DNA from: Mucilaginibacter empetricola
GTDB lineage: Bacteria; Bacteroidota; Bacteroidia; Sphingobacteriales; Sphingobacteriaceae
Direction of reading: 5' to 3'
Length of the DNA stretch: 64,000 nucleotides
Assembly: GCF_024808665.1 (NCBI RefSeq)
Contig: NZ_JANUBZ010000005.1
Span: forward strand, 186,001-250,000
In this document: positions 1 through 8,747 of the stretch, piece by piece
Layout: every line of letters starts with the position of its first letter
Position numbering within the stretch: position 1 is the stretch's first letter
The notes under the pieces: model-generated
Told to the model about the DNA's origin: nothing
Seen by the model: only the letters and a program-made list of their open reading frames with translations
Databases searched by the model: none
Position numbers and translations under genes: made by a program

Positions 1-458
1 ACGAAACCAGCTATTATACCGAACCGGATACCAAAAATAATAAAGCCTATGCGCTGTTGGTGCAGGCCCTAATCAAATCAAAAAAAGCCGGCCTGGCAAG
101 GTTTGTTTTGCGAAGCACCGAATCGCTTTGTATTGTATACCCGGTAGAAAATATTTTGGTGGTAACCCGTATCCGTTTTGGGCAGGAAATACGGGGTACT
201 GGCGAATTAAATATCGGCACCGATGTTGCTATCAGCAAAAAAGAGCTGGGTGTTGGCCTGGCGCTCATTAATCAATATGCCGAACAGTTTGATGTATCGA
301 AATTTAAGGACGATTATAATGATGAGTTGCTGAAGATCATCAAAGCTAAATCAAAAGGCAAGCAGGCAACGGTTAAGAAGCTGAAGCCCCAAAAAGCCAC
401 CAGCGACGATTTGTATGAGCAACTGATGCAGAGCCTAAACACAAAGAAGGGAACCTGA
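1..458 (+). CDS. ku: Ku DNA end-binding protein, C-terminal part (5' truncated by window edge)
   Basis: The reading frame is open from the first complete codon at base 3 to the TGA at 456-458, so the gene begins before the window. Residues seen are typical of the bacterial Ku core: a tyrosine-rich strand followed by ALLVQAL, then ARFVLRSTESLCIVYP, and the helix GVGLALINQYAEQF. Ku forms a homodimeric ring on double-strand break ends and recruits LigD for non-homologous end joining. The lysine-rich tail (about the last 40 residues) is like the C-terminal extensions that contact DNA or LigD. An internal TTG at 57 is not a credible start because the homology continues upstream. The next gene, ligD, starts two bases after the stop, so the two are almost certainly one transcript. 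Confidence 0.93.
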   Translation, partial: ETSYYTEPDTKNNKAYALLVQALIKSKKAGLARFVLRSTESLCIVYPVENILVVTRIRFGQEIRGTGELNIGTDVAISKKELGVGLALINQYAEQFDVSKFKDDYNDELLKIIKAKSKGKQATVKKLKPQKATSDDLYEQLMQSLNTKKGT

Positions 459-459
459 T

Positions 460-2964
460 ATGACTTTGCTGGACTATTTTAAAAAACGCGACTTTAAAAA
501 AACTACTGAGCCTAAAAGCGGTAAAAACAATGCCAAAGCGCTATCGTTTGTGGTACAGCGGCATCATGCCTCGCACCTGCATTATGATTTTAGGCTGGAG
601 CTGGATGGTGTGCTGAAAAGCTGGGCAGTGCCTAAAGGGCCGTCAATGAATCCAGAAGATAAACGGCTGGCCATGATGGTGGAAGATCACCCTTACGATT
701 ACCGCAATTTTGAGGGTATTATTCCCAACGGAAATTACGGAGCGGGCGTGGTGCTGATATGGGATAAAGGCAGCTATACTTCATTGGCTGATGACCGGAA
801 AAATGATGTAAAAACGCTGCGTGAAGGCTTAAAAGCAGGCAATTTAAAGTTCAGGCTCAATGGCGATATTTTAAAGGGTGACTTTGCTTTGGTTAAACTG
901 CATAGCAAGGAAGAAAATTCATGGCTGCTGATTAAACATAAAGATGAATTTGCCGAAAAGGATTTTAACAGCGAAGATTTTGTGCCTGATAAGATTAAGG
1001 GGATGAAGAATAACAAAGAGGGTGATGCAAAGGATCTTCCATCGGTAAAGGAGATCAAGGCTGAAAAAAAAAGTCATGATGTAAGCGAAGATGTAGCAGA
1101 AGCAGATGACGAGCCACCGGCGGGCAAGCCGTATCGCCCCATGACAGCTAAGCTGGAAGCCAAAGTATTTGATAATGATGACTGGATTTACGAACGCAAG
1201 CTGGACGGCTATCGCGCCATTGGCTATACCGGCAGCAAAGCCAAACTAATTTCAAGGAATGATATTGACTTTAGCGGTGATTACGCTAAGGTAGTTGAAG
1301 TACTAAAATCTATCCCCCAAAAAGACATACTTGATGGGGAACTGGTTGTTGAGGATACGGATGGCAAAAGTAGTTTTCAATACATACAGCATTATGATGG
1401 CGATACCAAAGATTTAACGCTCAAATATTATGTTTTTGACCTGTTGAATTTAGATGGCCACGATCTGCGGGATATGGAACTCATCAAAAGGAAGCAATTG
1501 CTTAAAACGTTTTTAGATACCGTGGATTCGCCTAATATTATTTATAACGAGCATGTTTTAAGTAAGGGAACTGCATTTTTTAAAAAGGCACAAAAGGAGG
1601 GCTGGGAAGGCATAATAGGCAAGGATGGGCAAAGCTATTACAACAGCGGCAAACGGACGGATACATGGCTAAAGTTTAAATTGCAAAATTCGCAGGAGGC
1701 CATTATTTGTGGATATACAGCTCCTGTAGGATCACGTAAGTATTTTGGATCATTAATACTGGGCATAAAACCGGGTGATAAGATTCAGTATATTGGCAAT
1801 TGCGGCACAGGCTTTAACGATGCCTGGATAAAAGAATTGTATACAAAACTTGAGCCCTTAACAACCGATAAGAAACCGTTTGACGAAACAATGGCCCGCA
1901 AAAGTAAAGTCTACTGGGTTGAACCCAAACTGGTTTGTGAGGTTTGGTATGCGGAATTGACAGAAGACAAGCATTTACGTCACCCTGTTTTTAAGGGACT
2001 AAGGGAAGATAAGCAATCAGAAAAAGTAGTTATGGAAACACCAGAAACGCAATTGCCCGATGAGGCGGTTTTAACCTATGGCAAAAAGCAATTAAAAATG
2101 ACGCATCTGAACAAGGTTTTCTGGAAAGAGGAAGGAATAACCAAAGGTCAGCTGATTAGTTATTATAGAGATATGGCCGATTGGATAGTACCGTATTTAA
2201 AGGATAAGCCTATATCAATGCGCCGCCAGCCCAATGGTATTGGTGATCCCGGCTTTTTTCAGAAAGATACGGATACTGCTCATTTGCCCGGTTTTATTAA
2301 AACGGAGCCACTTTATTCGGAAAGTAATGATAAAAATATCAACTACATTATAGGCAATGATGCTGCTACGCTAATGTACATGGTGAATTTGGGTTGTATA
2401 GAAATAAACCCCTGGCTAAGCTCATACAAAACGCCTGAGAATCCGGATTATGTGGTGATTGACCTTGATCCGCATGATGTACCTTTTACCCAGGCAGTGG
2501 AGGCAGCATTAAAAACAAAGGAGATTTTTGACAGGATGAAACTGGATGTTTTCATCAAAACATCGGGTTCAAAAGGCTTACACATTTATTGTTACCTCGG
2601 CGCAAAACATGATTATGATTTTGTGAAGATGTTTGCGGAATACACTGCGAGCCTAATACACAGTGAATTGCCTGATACTACGAGTGTGGAAAGAAGTCCG
2701 GCTAAAAGGAAAAACAGAATTTATATTGATTTTTTGCAGAACAGAAGGGGGCAAACCATTGCCTGCCCTTATGCCGTTCGACCTAAACCCGGTGCTACGG
2801 TATCAACCCCTTTGCACTGGCACGAGGTAACGGACAACCTTAAACTATCAGACTATACTATTTTTAATACACTTGATAGAGTAAAGCAGGTTGATGACCC
2901 ATGGAAGAACATTACTCAATCAAAAGCCGACTTGAGGGTAGCACTTGAACTACTCAAGAAATGA
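460..2964 (+). CDS. ligD: Multifunctional NHEJ DNA ligase LigD (phosphoesterase-ligase-polymerase)
   Basis: The 834-residue protein carries all three LigD modules in the Pseudomonas order. An N-terminal 3'-phosphoesterase has HHASHLHYDFRLE at residues 35-47. The ATP-dependent ligase has its lysine nucleophile K247 in KLDGYR, with DGELVVED and EGIIGKDG as later nucleotidyltransferase motifs. The C-terminal AEP-type polymerase/primase has DLDP near residues 668-671, SGSKGLHIY and ERSPAKRKNRIYIDF. It cleans, fills and seals broken ends brought together by Ku. The ATG at 460 lies 2 bases after the ku stop, indicating an operon. A charged linker at about residues 170-220 separates the first two modules. 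All catalytic motifs look intact. Confidence 0.97.
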   Translation: MTLLDYFKKRDFKKTTEPKSGKNNAKALSFVVQRHHASHLHYDFRLELDGVLKSWAVPKGPSMNPEDKRLAMMVEDHPYDYRNFEGIIPNGNYGAGVVLIWDKGSYTSLADDRKNDVKTLREGLKAGNLKFRLNGDILKGDFALVKLHSKEENSWLLIKHKDEFAEKDFNSEDFVPDKIKGMKNNKEGDAKDLPSVKEIKAEKKSHDVSEDVAEADDEPPAGKPYRPMTAKLEAKVFDNDDWIYERKLDGYRAIGYTGSKAKLISRNDIDFSGDYAKVVEVLKSIPQKDILDGELVVEDTDGKSSFQYIQHYDGDTKDLTLKYYVFDLLNLDGHDLRDMELIKRKQLLKTFLDTVDSPNIIYNEHVLSKGTAFFKKAQKEGWEGIIGKDGQSYYNSGKRTDTWLKFKLQNSQEAIICGYTAPVGSRKYFGSLILGIKPGDKIQYIGNCGTGFNDAWIKELYTKLEPLTTDKKPFDETMARKSKVYWVEPKLVCEVWYAELTEDKHLRHPVFKGLREDKQSEKVVMETPETQLPDEAVLTYGKKQLKMTHLNKVFWKEEGITKGQLISYYRDMADWIVPYLKDKPISMRRQPNGIGDPGFFQKDTDTAHLPGFIKTEPLYSESNDKNINYIIGNDAATLMYMVNLGCIEINPWLSSYKTPENPDYVVIDLDPHDVPFTQAVEAALKTKEIFDRMKLDVFIKTSGSKGLHIYCYLGAKHDYDFVKMFAEYTASLIHSELPDTTSVERSPAKRKNRIYIDFLQNRRGQTIACPYAVRPKPGATVSTPLHWHEVTDNLKLSDYTIFNTLDRVKQVDDPWKNITQSKADLRVALELLKK

Positions 2965-3059
2965 GTGATTTTGTGATTTATTATTTAATAAATTTATTTA
3001 AAGTTAAAATTGGTACGATTAATGTTTCTTAACGATAGAGAAACAAAAAAAACATTACC

Positions 3060-3602
3060 ATGGAAACTAAAGTAAAAAACATTGACCAGGCAACAGGTGT
3101 GGACGAGTCTGCCTTGAACGAATTATTTATTGACGAGTTGAAAGATATTTACTGGGCCGAGAAGCATTTGGTTTCGGCATTGCCTAAAATGGCCAAAGCA
3201 GCAACATCCGACGAACTGCGTACCGCTATTGAAGCTCATTTGTCTGAAACGGAAAATCATGTTACCCGTTTGGAAGATGCTTTTGCTTCTATCAACGAAA
3301 AAGCGTCAGCAAAAAAATGCGAAGCCATGGCCGGATTGATAAAAGAAGCCACGGAAATAGTTGAAGATACTAAAAAGGGAACCTTTACCAGGGACGCGGG
3401 TATTATATCTGCCGCACAGAAAGTTGAGCATTATGAAATTGCTTCGTACGGTACGTTAAAAACATTGGCAACAGTATTGGGTTATACCGAAGCCGCTGAA
3501 TTGCTGGAAGCCACTTTAAACGAAGAAAAGAATGCTGACAACCTGCTAAGTAAAATAGCACAAGCTGGTATAAACTCAAAAGGTATTCACGAGAAGAAAT
3601 AA
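3060..3602 (+). CDS. DUF892 ferritin-like protein (YciE/YciF family)
   Basis: This 180-residue protein matches the DUF892 family by the opening LNELFIDELKDIYWAEKHLVSALPKMA and by repeated acidic helices (ETENHVTRLE, EHYEIASYG, EEKNADNLL). These form a four-helix ferritin-like bundle with Glu/His di-metal ligands. YciE/YciF relatives are general-stress proteins of uncertain chemistry, with ferroxidase or peroxide handling proposed. It starts 95 bases after ligD. Shared transcription is possible, and a stress-related role would suit both, but that is inference. A strong inverted repeat follows the stop. The family call is firm, the function is not. Confidence 0.88.
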   Translation: METKVKNIDQATGVDESALNELFIDELKDIYWAEKHLVSALPKMAKAATSDELRTAIEAHLSETENHVTRLEDAFASINEKASAKKCEAMAGLIKEATEIVEDTKKGTFTRDAGIISAAQKVEHYEIASYGTLKTLATVLGYTEAAELLEATLNEEKNADNLLSKIAQAGINSKGIHEKK

Positions 3603-3620
3603 TTAATGAATACCCTTAAA

Positions 3621-3657
3621 CAAAAATGGTTGACTGCTTATCGGTCAACCATTTTTG
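3621..3657 (+). terminator. Bidirectional intrinsic terminator
   Basis: A perfect 14-base stem (CAAAAATGGTTGAC at 3621-3634, GTCAACCATTTTTG at 3644-3657) with a 9-base loop lies between the convergent DUF892 and M61 genes. A/T runs on both outer flanks suit termination from either side. Confidence 0.85.
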
Positions 3658-3680
3658 TTGGAGAGGGTAGGGTGAGGCTT

Positions 3681-5477
3681 CTACAACTTCAGCCACTTTT
3701 TACGCACCACCAACTGCTGTGGTGTTACATCAGGCAGTTCCTGCACTTTATATTTAACCTTATTGTTTCTTAAAAGCGTAACTTCCAAAGTAAGCGGCAA
3801 ACCATCGCGCAGCACACTTACTGAAGCTTTATCGCCTACTTTTTTTCCATTTAGCATGGTGGTAACGTCTGTTACCGGAGTGCCGTCAACACTAACCAGT
3901 TGATCGCCAACGTTGACGCCATCGATCCAGGCAGCGGTGCCGCGTAAAACGGTGGTTACTATCTTTTTACCATCCCGGGCAATGTTTACACCCAAGGTTG
4001 GGTCATTGCTATCAGCCAGCTCATCAATTATTTTATAGCCGGCGTAGCCTAAATATTTGTTGTAGTCGATAGGAGTTAAGCCATTGATATATTTTTTGTA
4101 GAAATCATCGAGGTTTTTGCCGGCAAACTTTTCAAAGCCTTGTTTAAATTCGGCATCGGTATAGCCACGTTTTTTGGTTTTGTAATAAGTATCATACATG
4201 TACTTCATTACATCATTTAAGGAGTATTTTCCTTTGGAATCATTAATAATCTCCAAGTCAAGCAGCATACCAACTACGGCACCCTTATCGTAATAAGAAA
4301 TGGTGGTGTTAATTGAATTCTCGTTAGGGCGATAAGCCTTTATCCACGCATCAAAGCTCGATTCGGATAGCGGCTGCACTTTAAGTCCGGGTTGATTTTC
4401 AATAGTATTTATCTCGCCGGCTACATCACCTAAATAATTATCAGGAGTGGTCAAATTAGCATATCGTAAAATGAGATTCTGATAGTAAGCAGTAAACCCT
4501 TCAGCAATCCACAAGTTGGTGGTATAGTTTTCCTCATCGTAGTTAAACGGACCCAACACAAACGGACGTAGGCGTTTTACGTTCCACAAGTGGAAGTGCT
4601 CATGTGCAACAAGAGTCAAAAAGTTGTGATAGCCCGCTTCGGTTCCATAATTATCCCGCGAAGCGCCCAAAGTAGTTGAGCTTAAATGCTCCAAACCACC
4701 ACCACCGCGTAAATTATTGTGTACTATAAATACGTAGTGCTTATTAGGGTTTTCGCCATAAACAGCAGTTTCCTGCTCTACAATTTTGGCCATATCAACT
4801 TTCAGTCGCTCTTTATCGTAGTTACCGCCGCCTACCATACAAACTTCATATTTTACACCTGCGGCATCAAAACCAAAAACATCCTGATTGCCTATTTCAA
4901 TTGGCGAGTCGAACAGAATATCGTAGTTAGGCGCGTGCCGGGTAAAAGTATCACCATTAATTTCCTCTAAACTGGTTGAAACTTTTGTCCAGCCTTTATA
5001 AGGAACAATATGAATAGTTGAAGGTTCATGAAGCATTTTATCAGGATAAATAAAAATGCCGGTTGTTGATAAAAAACCATGTGAAGCATCAACAAAGCTG
5101 GTACGTACGGATACTTCGAAACAATAAACCCTGTATTTAACGGTAACATTATTTAATCCTTCGGTATGAATGCGCCAGCAGTTCTTATTTATTTTGGGCG
5201 CAGCGAGTGTTTTACTGCCCGAACTGGCATTAAAAGATTCAATGTTTTTTGCAAACTCCCTAACCAGGTAGGAGCCGGGCGTCCAAACAGGCATTTTGAG
5301 ATCTAAAACCGGCTGGTTTAAGCCTGAAATATGCATTTCAACGTCAGCGTAATGAGCCTGAGCCTCGGGAAAAGTGACGGTGTATGCTATTTGCACAGTA
5401 CCCGCTGCATGGCTGGTTGTATTATTCATAAAAAATAATAGGGTTAAAAAAGTAACGGCTAACTTAATTGTTTTCAT
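3681..5477 (-). CDS. Secreted M61 family peptidase (glycyl aminopeptidase type) with PDZ domain
   Basis: The 598-residue product starts with a signal peptide (MKTIKLAVTFLTLLFFMNNTTSHAA) and carries the zinc motif HEHFH at residues 292-296, followed by LWNVKRLRP, the signature of M61 peptidases. The N-terminal part is the usual M61 beta-rich region (PVWTPGSYLVREFAKNIE). A PDZ-like module sits near residues 490-580 (GVNVGDQLVSVDGTPV). Relatives release N-terminal Gly or Ala from peptides, in the periplasm or at the cell surface. It is a single gene, convergent with the DUF892 gene and divergent from the receiver gene at 5686. No direct regulator is visible. Confidence 0.92.
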   Translation of the reverse strand: MKTIKLAVTFLTLLFFMNNTTSHAAGTVQIAYTVTFPEAQAHYADVEMHISGLNQPVLDLKMPVWTPGSYLVREFAKNIESFNASSGSKTLAAPKINKNCWRIHTEGLNNVTVKYRVYCFEVSVRTSFVDASHGFLSTTGIFIYPDKMLHEPSTIHIVPYKGWTKVSTSLEEINGDTFTRHAPNYDILFDSPIEIGNQDVFGFDAAGVKYEVCMVGGGNYDKERLKVDMAKIVEQETAVYGENPNKHYVFIVHNNLRGGGGLEHLSSTTLGASRDNYGTEAGYHNFLTLVAHEHFHLWNVKRLRPFVLGPFNYDEENYTTNLWIAEGFTAYYQNLILRYANLTTPDNYLGDVAGEINTIENQPGLKVQPLSESSFDAWIKAYRPNENSINTTISYYDKGAVVGMLLDLEIINDSKGKYSLNDVMKYMYDTYYKTKKRGYTDAEFKQGFEKFAGKNLDDFYKKYINGLTPIDYNKYLGYAGYKIIDELADSNDPTLGVNIARDGKKIVTTVLRGTAAWIDGVNVGDQLVSVDGTPVTDVTTMLNGKKVGDKASVSVLRDGLPLTLEVTLLRNNKVKYKVQELPDVTPQQLVVRKKWLKL

Positions 5478-5685
5478 TTGTGCAAATATTGTTAATCAGA
5501 TTAATTTACCAAACAATGATTTTAGGTATGGTTAATCGCAATTTAATTTTTTTATGGTGGTGTTGTGGGTTAATGTTTGTAAAATGGTTGATACTTTTAA
5601 TTTAACTATAAGATAAATAAAAACATAAATTAATTTTAAATAAGTATATTTTTTAAATTGGTTTAAAAAGCTATTTTTGGAAACA

Positions 5686-6063
5686 ATGGCCGGACGCTTT
5701 AAAACATGTTTGCTTATTGATGACAATTACATTGATAATTTTGTCACACGTAAGATTTTGGAAGGCAGTAATTTTGTCGATGAAATTATTGTTGTTCGCT
5801 CGGCAACTGATGCGATCAATTCACTGCGCGACGGAAGTATCAAACCAGATGTGATTTTTTTGGATGTGCGCATGCCTTTGATGGGAGGATTTGAGTTTTT
5901 AGATGAGTATGATAAGATAGACATTGATAAAAATGCTATCAAAATTTTCATGCTATCGTCATCGCTTGATCCTTTGGATATGCGTAAGTCGACAGATAAT
6001 AAGTATATTACCCAATTTATTCATAAACCGCTAACTCAAAAAGCGCTCGAAGAACTTCCATGA
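5686..6063 (+). CDS. Single-domain response regulator (receiver domain)
   Basis: A stand-alone receiver of 125 residues: the acidic pair is in LLIDDN (residues 9-14), the phospho-acceptor is D60 in VIFLDVRMP, Ser/Thr in MLSSS and the conserved lysine in HKPL near residue 110. There is no output domain, so it probably works in a phosphorelay or by protein contact, like CheY or Spo0F types. I prefer the ATG at 5686 to the TTG at 5677 because the receiver fold starts directly after it. Its TGA overlaps the ATG of the next gene (ATGA), so both are translationally coupled. No kinase gene is adjacent. Confidence 0.88.
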   Translation: MAGRFKTCLLIDDNYIDNFVTRKILEGSNFVDEIIVVRSATDAINSLRDGSIKPDVIFLDVRMPLMGGFEFLDEYDKIDIDKNAIKIFMLSSSLDPLDMRKSTDNKYITQFIHKPLTQKALEELP

Positions 6064-6911
6064 TTTTAGTTGCTGATAGCGGCTCCACAAAAACAGACTG
6101 GTTACTTAAACTTGCTGATGGCGAAGTACGGCAATTCAGGACCGCAGGCCTCAACCCTTATTTTTTATCGGAAAAGGAAATTGTAAAAATATTGCAGGAT
6201 GAAGCAGTTGATATGGTAGCCTTTGCTCCTGATGTTAAAGAGATATACTTTTTTGGTGCCGGTTGTTCCAGTCCCGACAGGCATGAAATTGTTTCTAACG
6301 CGTTGAGCGCTCTTTTTACTAAATCGTACATCAGTGTTGATAGTGACTTGTTAGGTTGTGCCTATGCCACCTGCGGGCATCATAAAGGATATTGTTGCGT
6401 ATTGGGCACAGGTTCAAATATCTCCTATTTTGATGGTGAAGATATCCACTCAGGTCAGCATGGTCTGGGTTTTGTTTTGGGCGATGAAGGAGGCGGCACC
6501 TGGTTTGGTAAGGCCCTTGTAACCGATTTTTTATACGGCAATATGCCCGGCGAAATAAGTGTGAAATTTGATAATGAATATCACCTGGATAAAGAAGCGG
6601 TTATAAAAAATGTATATCAAATGCCTAATGCCAACTCTTACCTGGCATCGTTCAGTAAATTTTTAACTAAGATAAGAGAAACGGCATACGCTCAGCATCT
6701 GCTAAGAAAAGGAATGCTGGAGTTTATTGAAACCAATATTATGTGGTACCCCAAGTACCGCGAGTTTAAATGCCATTTTGTGGGCTCAATTGCCTACATA
6801 TTTGCTGATGAGTTAAAAACTGTTTGCAAAGAAAACGACATCCATGTAGGCAAAATTATCAGGCAACCCATTCATGATTTGCTTGAATTTATTGTAAACC
6901 GAGATAGTTGA
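6060..6911 (+). CDS. BadF/BadG/BcrA/BcrD-family ATPase, N-acetylglucosamine-kinase-like
   Basis: The 283-residue protein opens with ILVADSGSTKTDWLL, the phosphate-1 motif of the ASKHA fold in the BadF/GlcNAc-kinase group. It also has VLGTGSNISYFDG and the glycine-rich LGDEGGGTWFGK, which fit sugar kinases of the N-acetylglucosamine kinase type. The likely reaction is ATP-dependent phosphorylation of an amino sugar from cell-wall recycling, but the substrate is an inference. The start overlaps the receiver gene stop by 4 bases, an unusual pairing for a sugar kinase. The gene ends just before a GCGGA-rich repeat cluster. Confidence 0.85.
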   Translation: MILVADSGSTKTDWLLKLADGEVRQFRTAGLNPYFLSEKEIVKILQDEAVDMVAFAPDVKEIYFFGAGCSSPDRHEIVSNALSALFTKSYISVDSDLLGCAYATCGHHKGYCCVLGTGSNISYFDGEDIHSGQHGLGFVLGDEGGGTWFGKALVTDFLYGNMPGEISVKFDNEYHLDKEAVIKNVYQMPNANSYLASFSKFLTKIRETAYAQHLLRKGMLEFIETNIMWYPKYREFKCHFVGSIAYIFADELKTVCKENDIHVGKIIRQPIHDLLEFIVNRDS

Positions 6912-7061
6912 ATGCGGAGTGCGGAGTTTGGAATGCGGAATGAGAATGATTTAATGCGGAATGCGGAGTTATTAACGCGAAATGAAAATAAAAACTTCCG
7001 CAATCGACACTCCATCTTTTACATTCAAAAAAACTTCCGCAATCGGCACTCCGACTTCCGC
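6912..7061. repeat. GCGGA/TCCGC intergenic repeat cluster
   Basis: The space between two convergent genes holds five GCGGA motifs (6914, 6921, 6935, 6956, 6963) and then three TCCGC motifs (6997, 7036, 7057), so the halves are complementary and can fold. The right half has a 23-base direct repeat (6991-7013 and 7030-7052, 22/23 identical, 39-base period). It may end transcription from both sides. No coding potential was seen. Confidence 0.7.
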
Positions 7062-7065
7062 AATT

Positions 7066-8673
7066 TTAAACAAATCTCCTCACCACAATAAATCCAATGC
7101 CTATCAGCGCCAATAATGTTCCGGCTTTGGCAATATAATCGCCATACTCAACATAAAATGTGATTTCCGAATTTAAGTTGATATCTTGCTTAATAGCAGT
7201 TTTAACCCACCATTTGGTTTGTTGCACAATATCACCGCGCTGATTAATAAATGCCGAGATCCCGGTATTGGCCGAGCGGCATACCCATCTGCGGGTTTCA
7301 ATGGCACGTAACTTGGCATAATCCAGGTGCTGATCTTTACCAGGCGTGTTTTCCCACCAGCCATCATTGGTAATAATGGTGATGAATTGCGATCCTTTTT
7401 TTACTGATTTTGCAATCCACTCGCCCCAGATAGATTCATAACAAATGGCCGGCGTTACGCCAATACCGCTTTGCGAATAAAATACCCCAGGCTCGGCCTG
7501 ACTGCCATAGCTGCCAGTTGCACCGCCCAAATGTTCAAACACCGGTTTTAAAAACGACAAGGTATTACCAAAAGGCAAGGACTCGGCACCCGGCACCAGC
7601 TTTGATTTATGATAAAACTGCACCTCTGCAGAGTTTTCAATATTCATGGCTGCGTTAAAGGCATCGTAATATTGGCCGCCACCATCGCCGTAAGGACTTG
7701 CGGTTGATGTTGCCCTGTTATTGTAAACTTTATAAGTTTCGGCACCGGTAATGATATTGCCGTTTTTGTATTTGTTTAAAAAATGCTGTGCCTGCAGATA
7801 ATAAGGATTGTTGCGAACGGTTTCTTCATTTACGGCATCGGGAATAGCAGTTTCGGGCCAAATGAAAAACTCGGTATTGTGCTGGCCGATAGAGTCGGAT
7901 ATGCGGGTAAGTATATCAACCTGCTGGTGTGTAGAAATGCCTGTTTCCTTGGCATAAGGATCGATATTTGGCTGTGCTATCACAATGTTTGATGGATCGC
8001 GCTGTTCCTGATAGCTATAGTAACGATATAAGGAAAAGCTGAGCGGCAACAGCAGCACTATAACAAAGGCTGATATTAATTTAAATCTTAATTTTTTGTT
8101 GGCAGTTTCTTTTAAACCTGCATAAATTAAAAACGCCAGGATATTCAAAATCCAGATCCACACGGTACCACCATAAACGCCCGTGTATTCATACCATTGT
8201 ACCCATTGGTGGGTGGTGGCAAAACCATTACCCAGGGTCATCCATGGGAAGGCAAGGTCCCAGCTTTGGTGCAGGTATTCGTATGCTATCCAAAAACAAA
8301 CCAGGCCGAATAAGCTAAAGCCACGGTTGGTAACTAATCTTAGTCGATAATATAACCAACAAGCCGTTGCCATTAATAATGGGCCAAGCGAATAGGGGAT
8401 AAAGGAGATAGGCAGGGCAACTACTTCGCCAACCATTTTTAAGGCATTGTATACCCAAAAAATAGATAAGGTATTCCAAACGAAGAAACCCAGAAAAGCA
8501 GTGCCAAATATTTTTTTACCTTTTTTGGTATAATTTGATTGAATAATGTTTTCGATGGCTGTCAGCATCGGCACAAAACCAACAAATAGTAAAAAAGTGG
8601 TATAATGTGTAGGTGGCCAGGCTATCCAAAGCAATAAACCGGAGAAAACGGACAGCAGGATATTTTTCTTCAT
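7066..8673 (-). CDS. lnt: Apolipoprotein N-acyltransferase
   Basis: The 535-residue inner-membrane enzyme adds the third acyl chain to the N-terminal cysteine of lipoproteins. About six to seven hydrophobic segments fill residues 1-215, followed by a periplasmic nitrilase-like domain. The catalytic triad is visible as E274 (WPETAIPD), K356 (YHKSKLVPG) and C411 (PAICYES). A last membrane helix closes the protein (GTLLALIGIGFIVV). It is a single gene, preceded by a TACCTTTG -7 box at 8694-8701. Several lipoproteins encoded in this window are plausible substrates. Confidence 0.96.
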   Translation of the reverse strand: MKKNILLSVFSGLLLWIAWPPTHYTTFLLFVGFVPMLTAIENIIQSNYTKKGKKIFGTAFLGFFVWNTLSIFWVYNALKMVGEVVALPISFIPYSLGPLLMATACWLYYRLRLVTNRGFSLFGLVCFWIAYEYLHQSWDLAFPWMTLGNGFATTHQWVQWYEYTGVYGGTVWIWILNILAFLIYAGLKETANKKLRFKLISAFVIVLLLPLSFSLYRYYSYQEQRDPSNIVIAQPNIDPYAKETGISTHQQVDILTRISDSIGQHNTEFFIWPETAIPDAVNEETVRNNPYYLQAQHFLNKYKNGNIITGAETYKVYNNRATSTASPYGDGGGQYYDAFNAAMNIENSAEVQFYHKSKLVPGAESLPFGNTLSFLKPVFEHLGGATGSYGSQAEPGVFYSQSGIGVTPAICYESIWGEWIAKSVKKGSQFITIITNDGWWENTPGKDQHLDYAKLRAIETRRWVCRSANTGISAFINQRGDIVQQTKWWVKTAIKQDINLNSEITFYVEYGDYIAKAGTLLALIGIGFIVVRRFV

Positions 8674-8693
8674 CTAAACTAATTTTTCTGGCG

Positions 8694-8701
8694 CAAAGGT
8701 A
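8694..8701 (-). promoter_or_regulatory. Bacteroidota -7 promoter box for lnt
   Basis: Read on the minus strand this is TACCTTTG, an exact match to the Bacteroidota TAnnTTTG box, 20 bases before the lnt ATG. No clear TTG lies at the -33 position. Confidence 0.6.
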
Positions 8702-8747
8702 TTAATTCCTGTGGTTTGTAAACTTCTGTGGCGTTAAATGATTGATG

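Noticed and set aside
774..1058. 94-codon ORF opposite ligD
   Set aside because: It lies wholly inside the conserved LigD frame, with composition of a shadow ORF and no independent promoter or motif.
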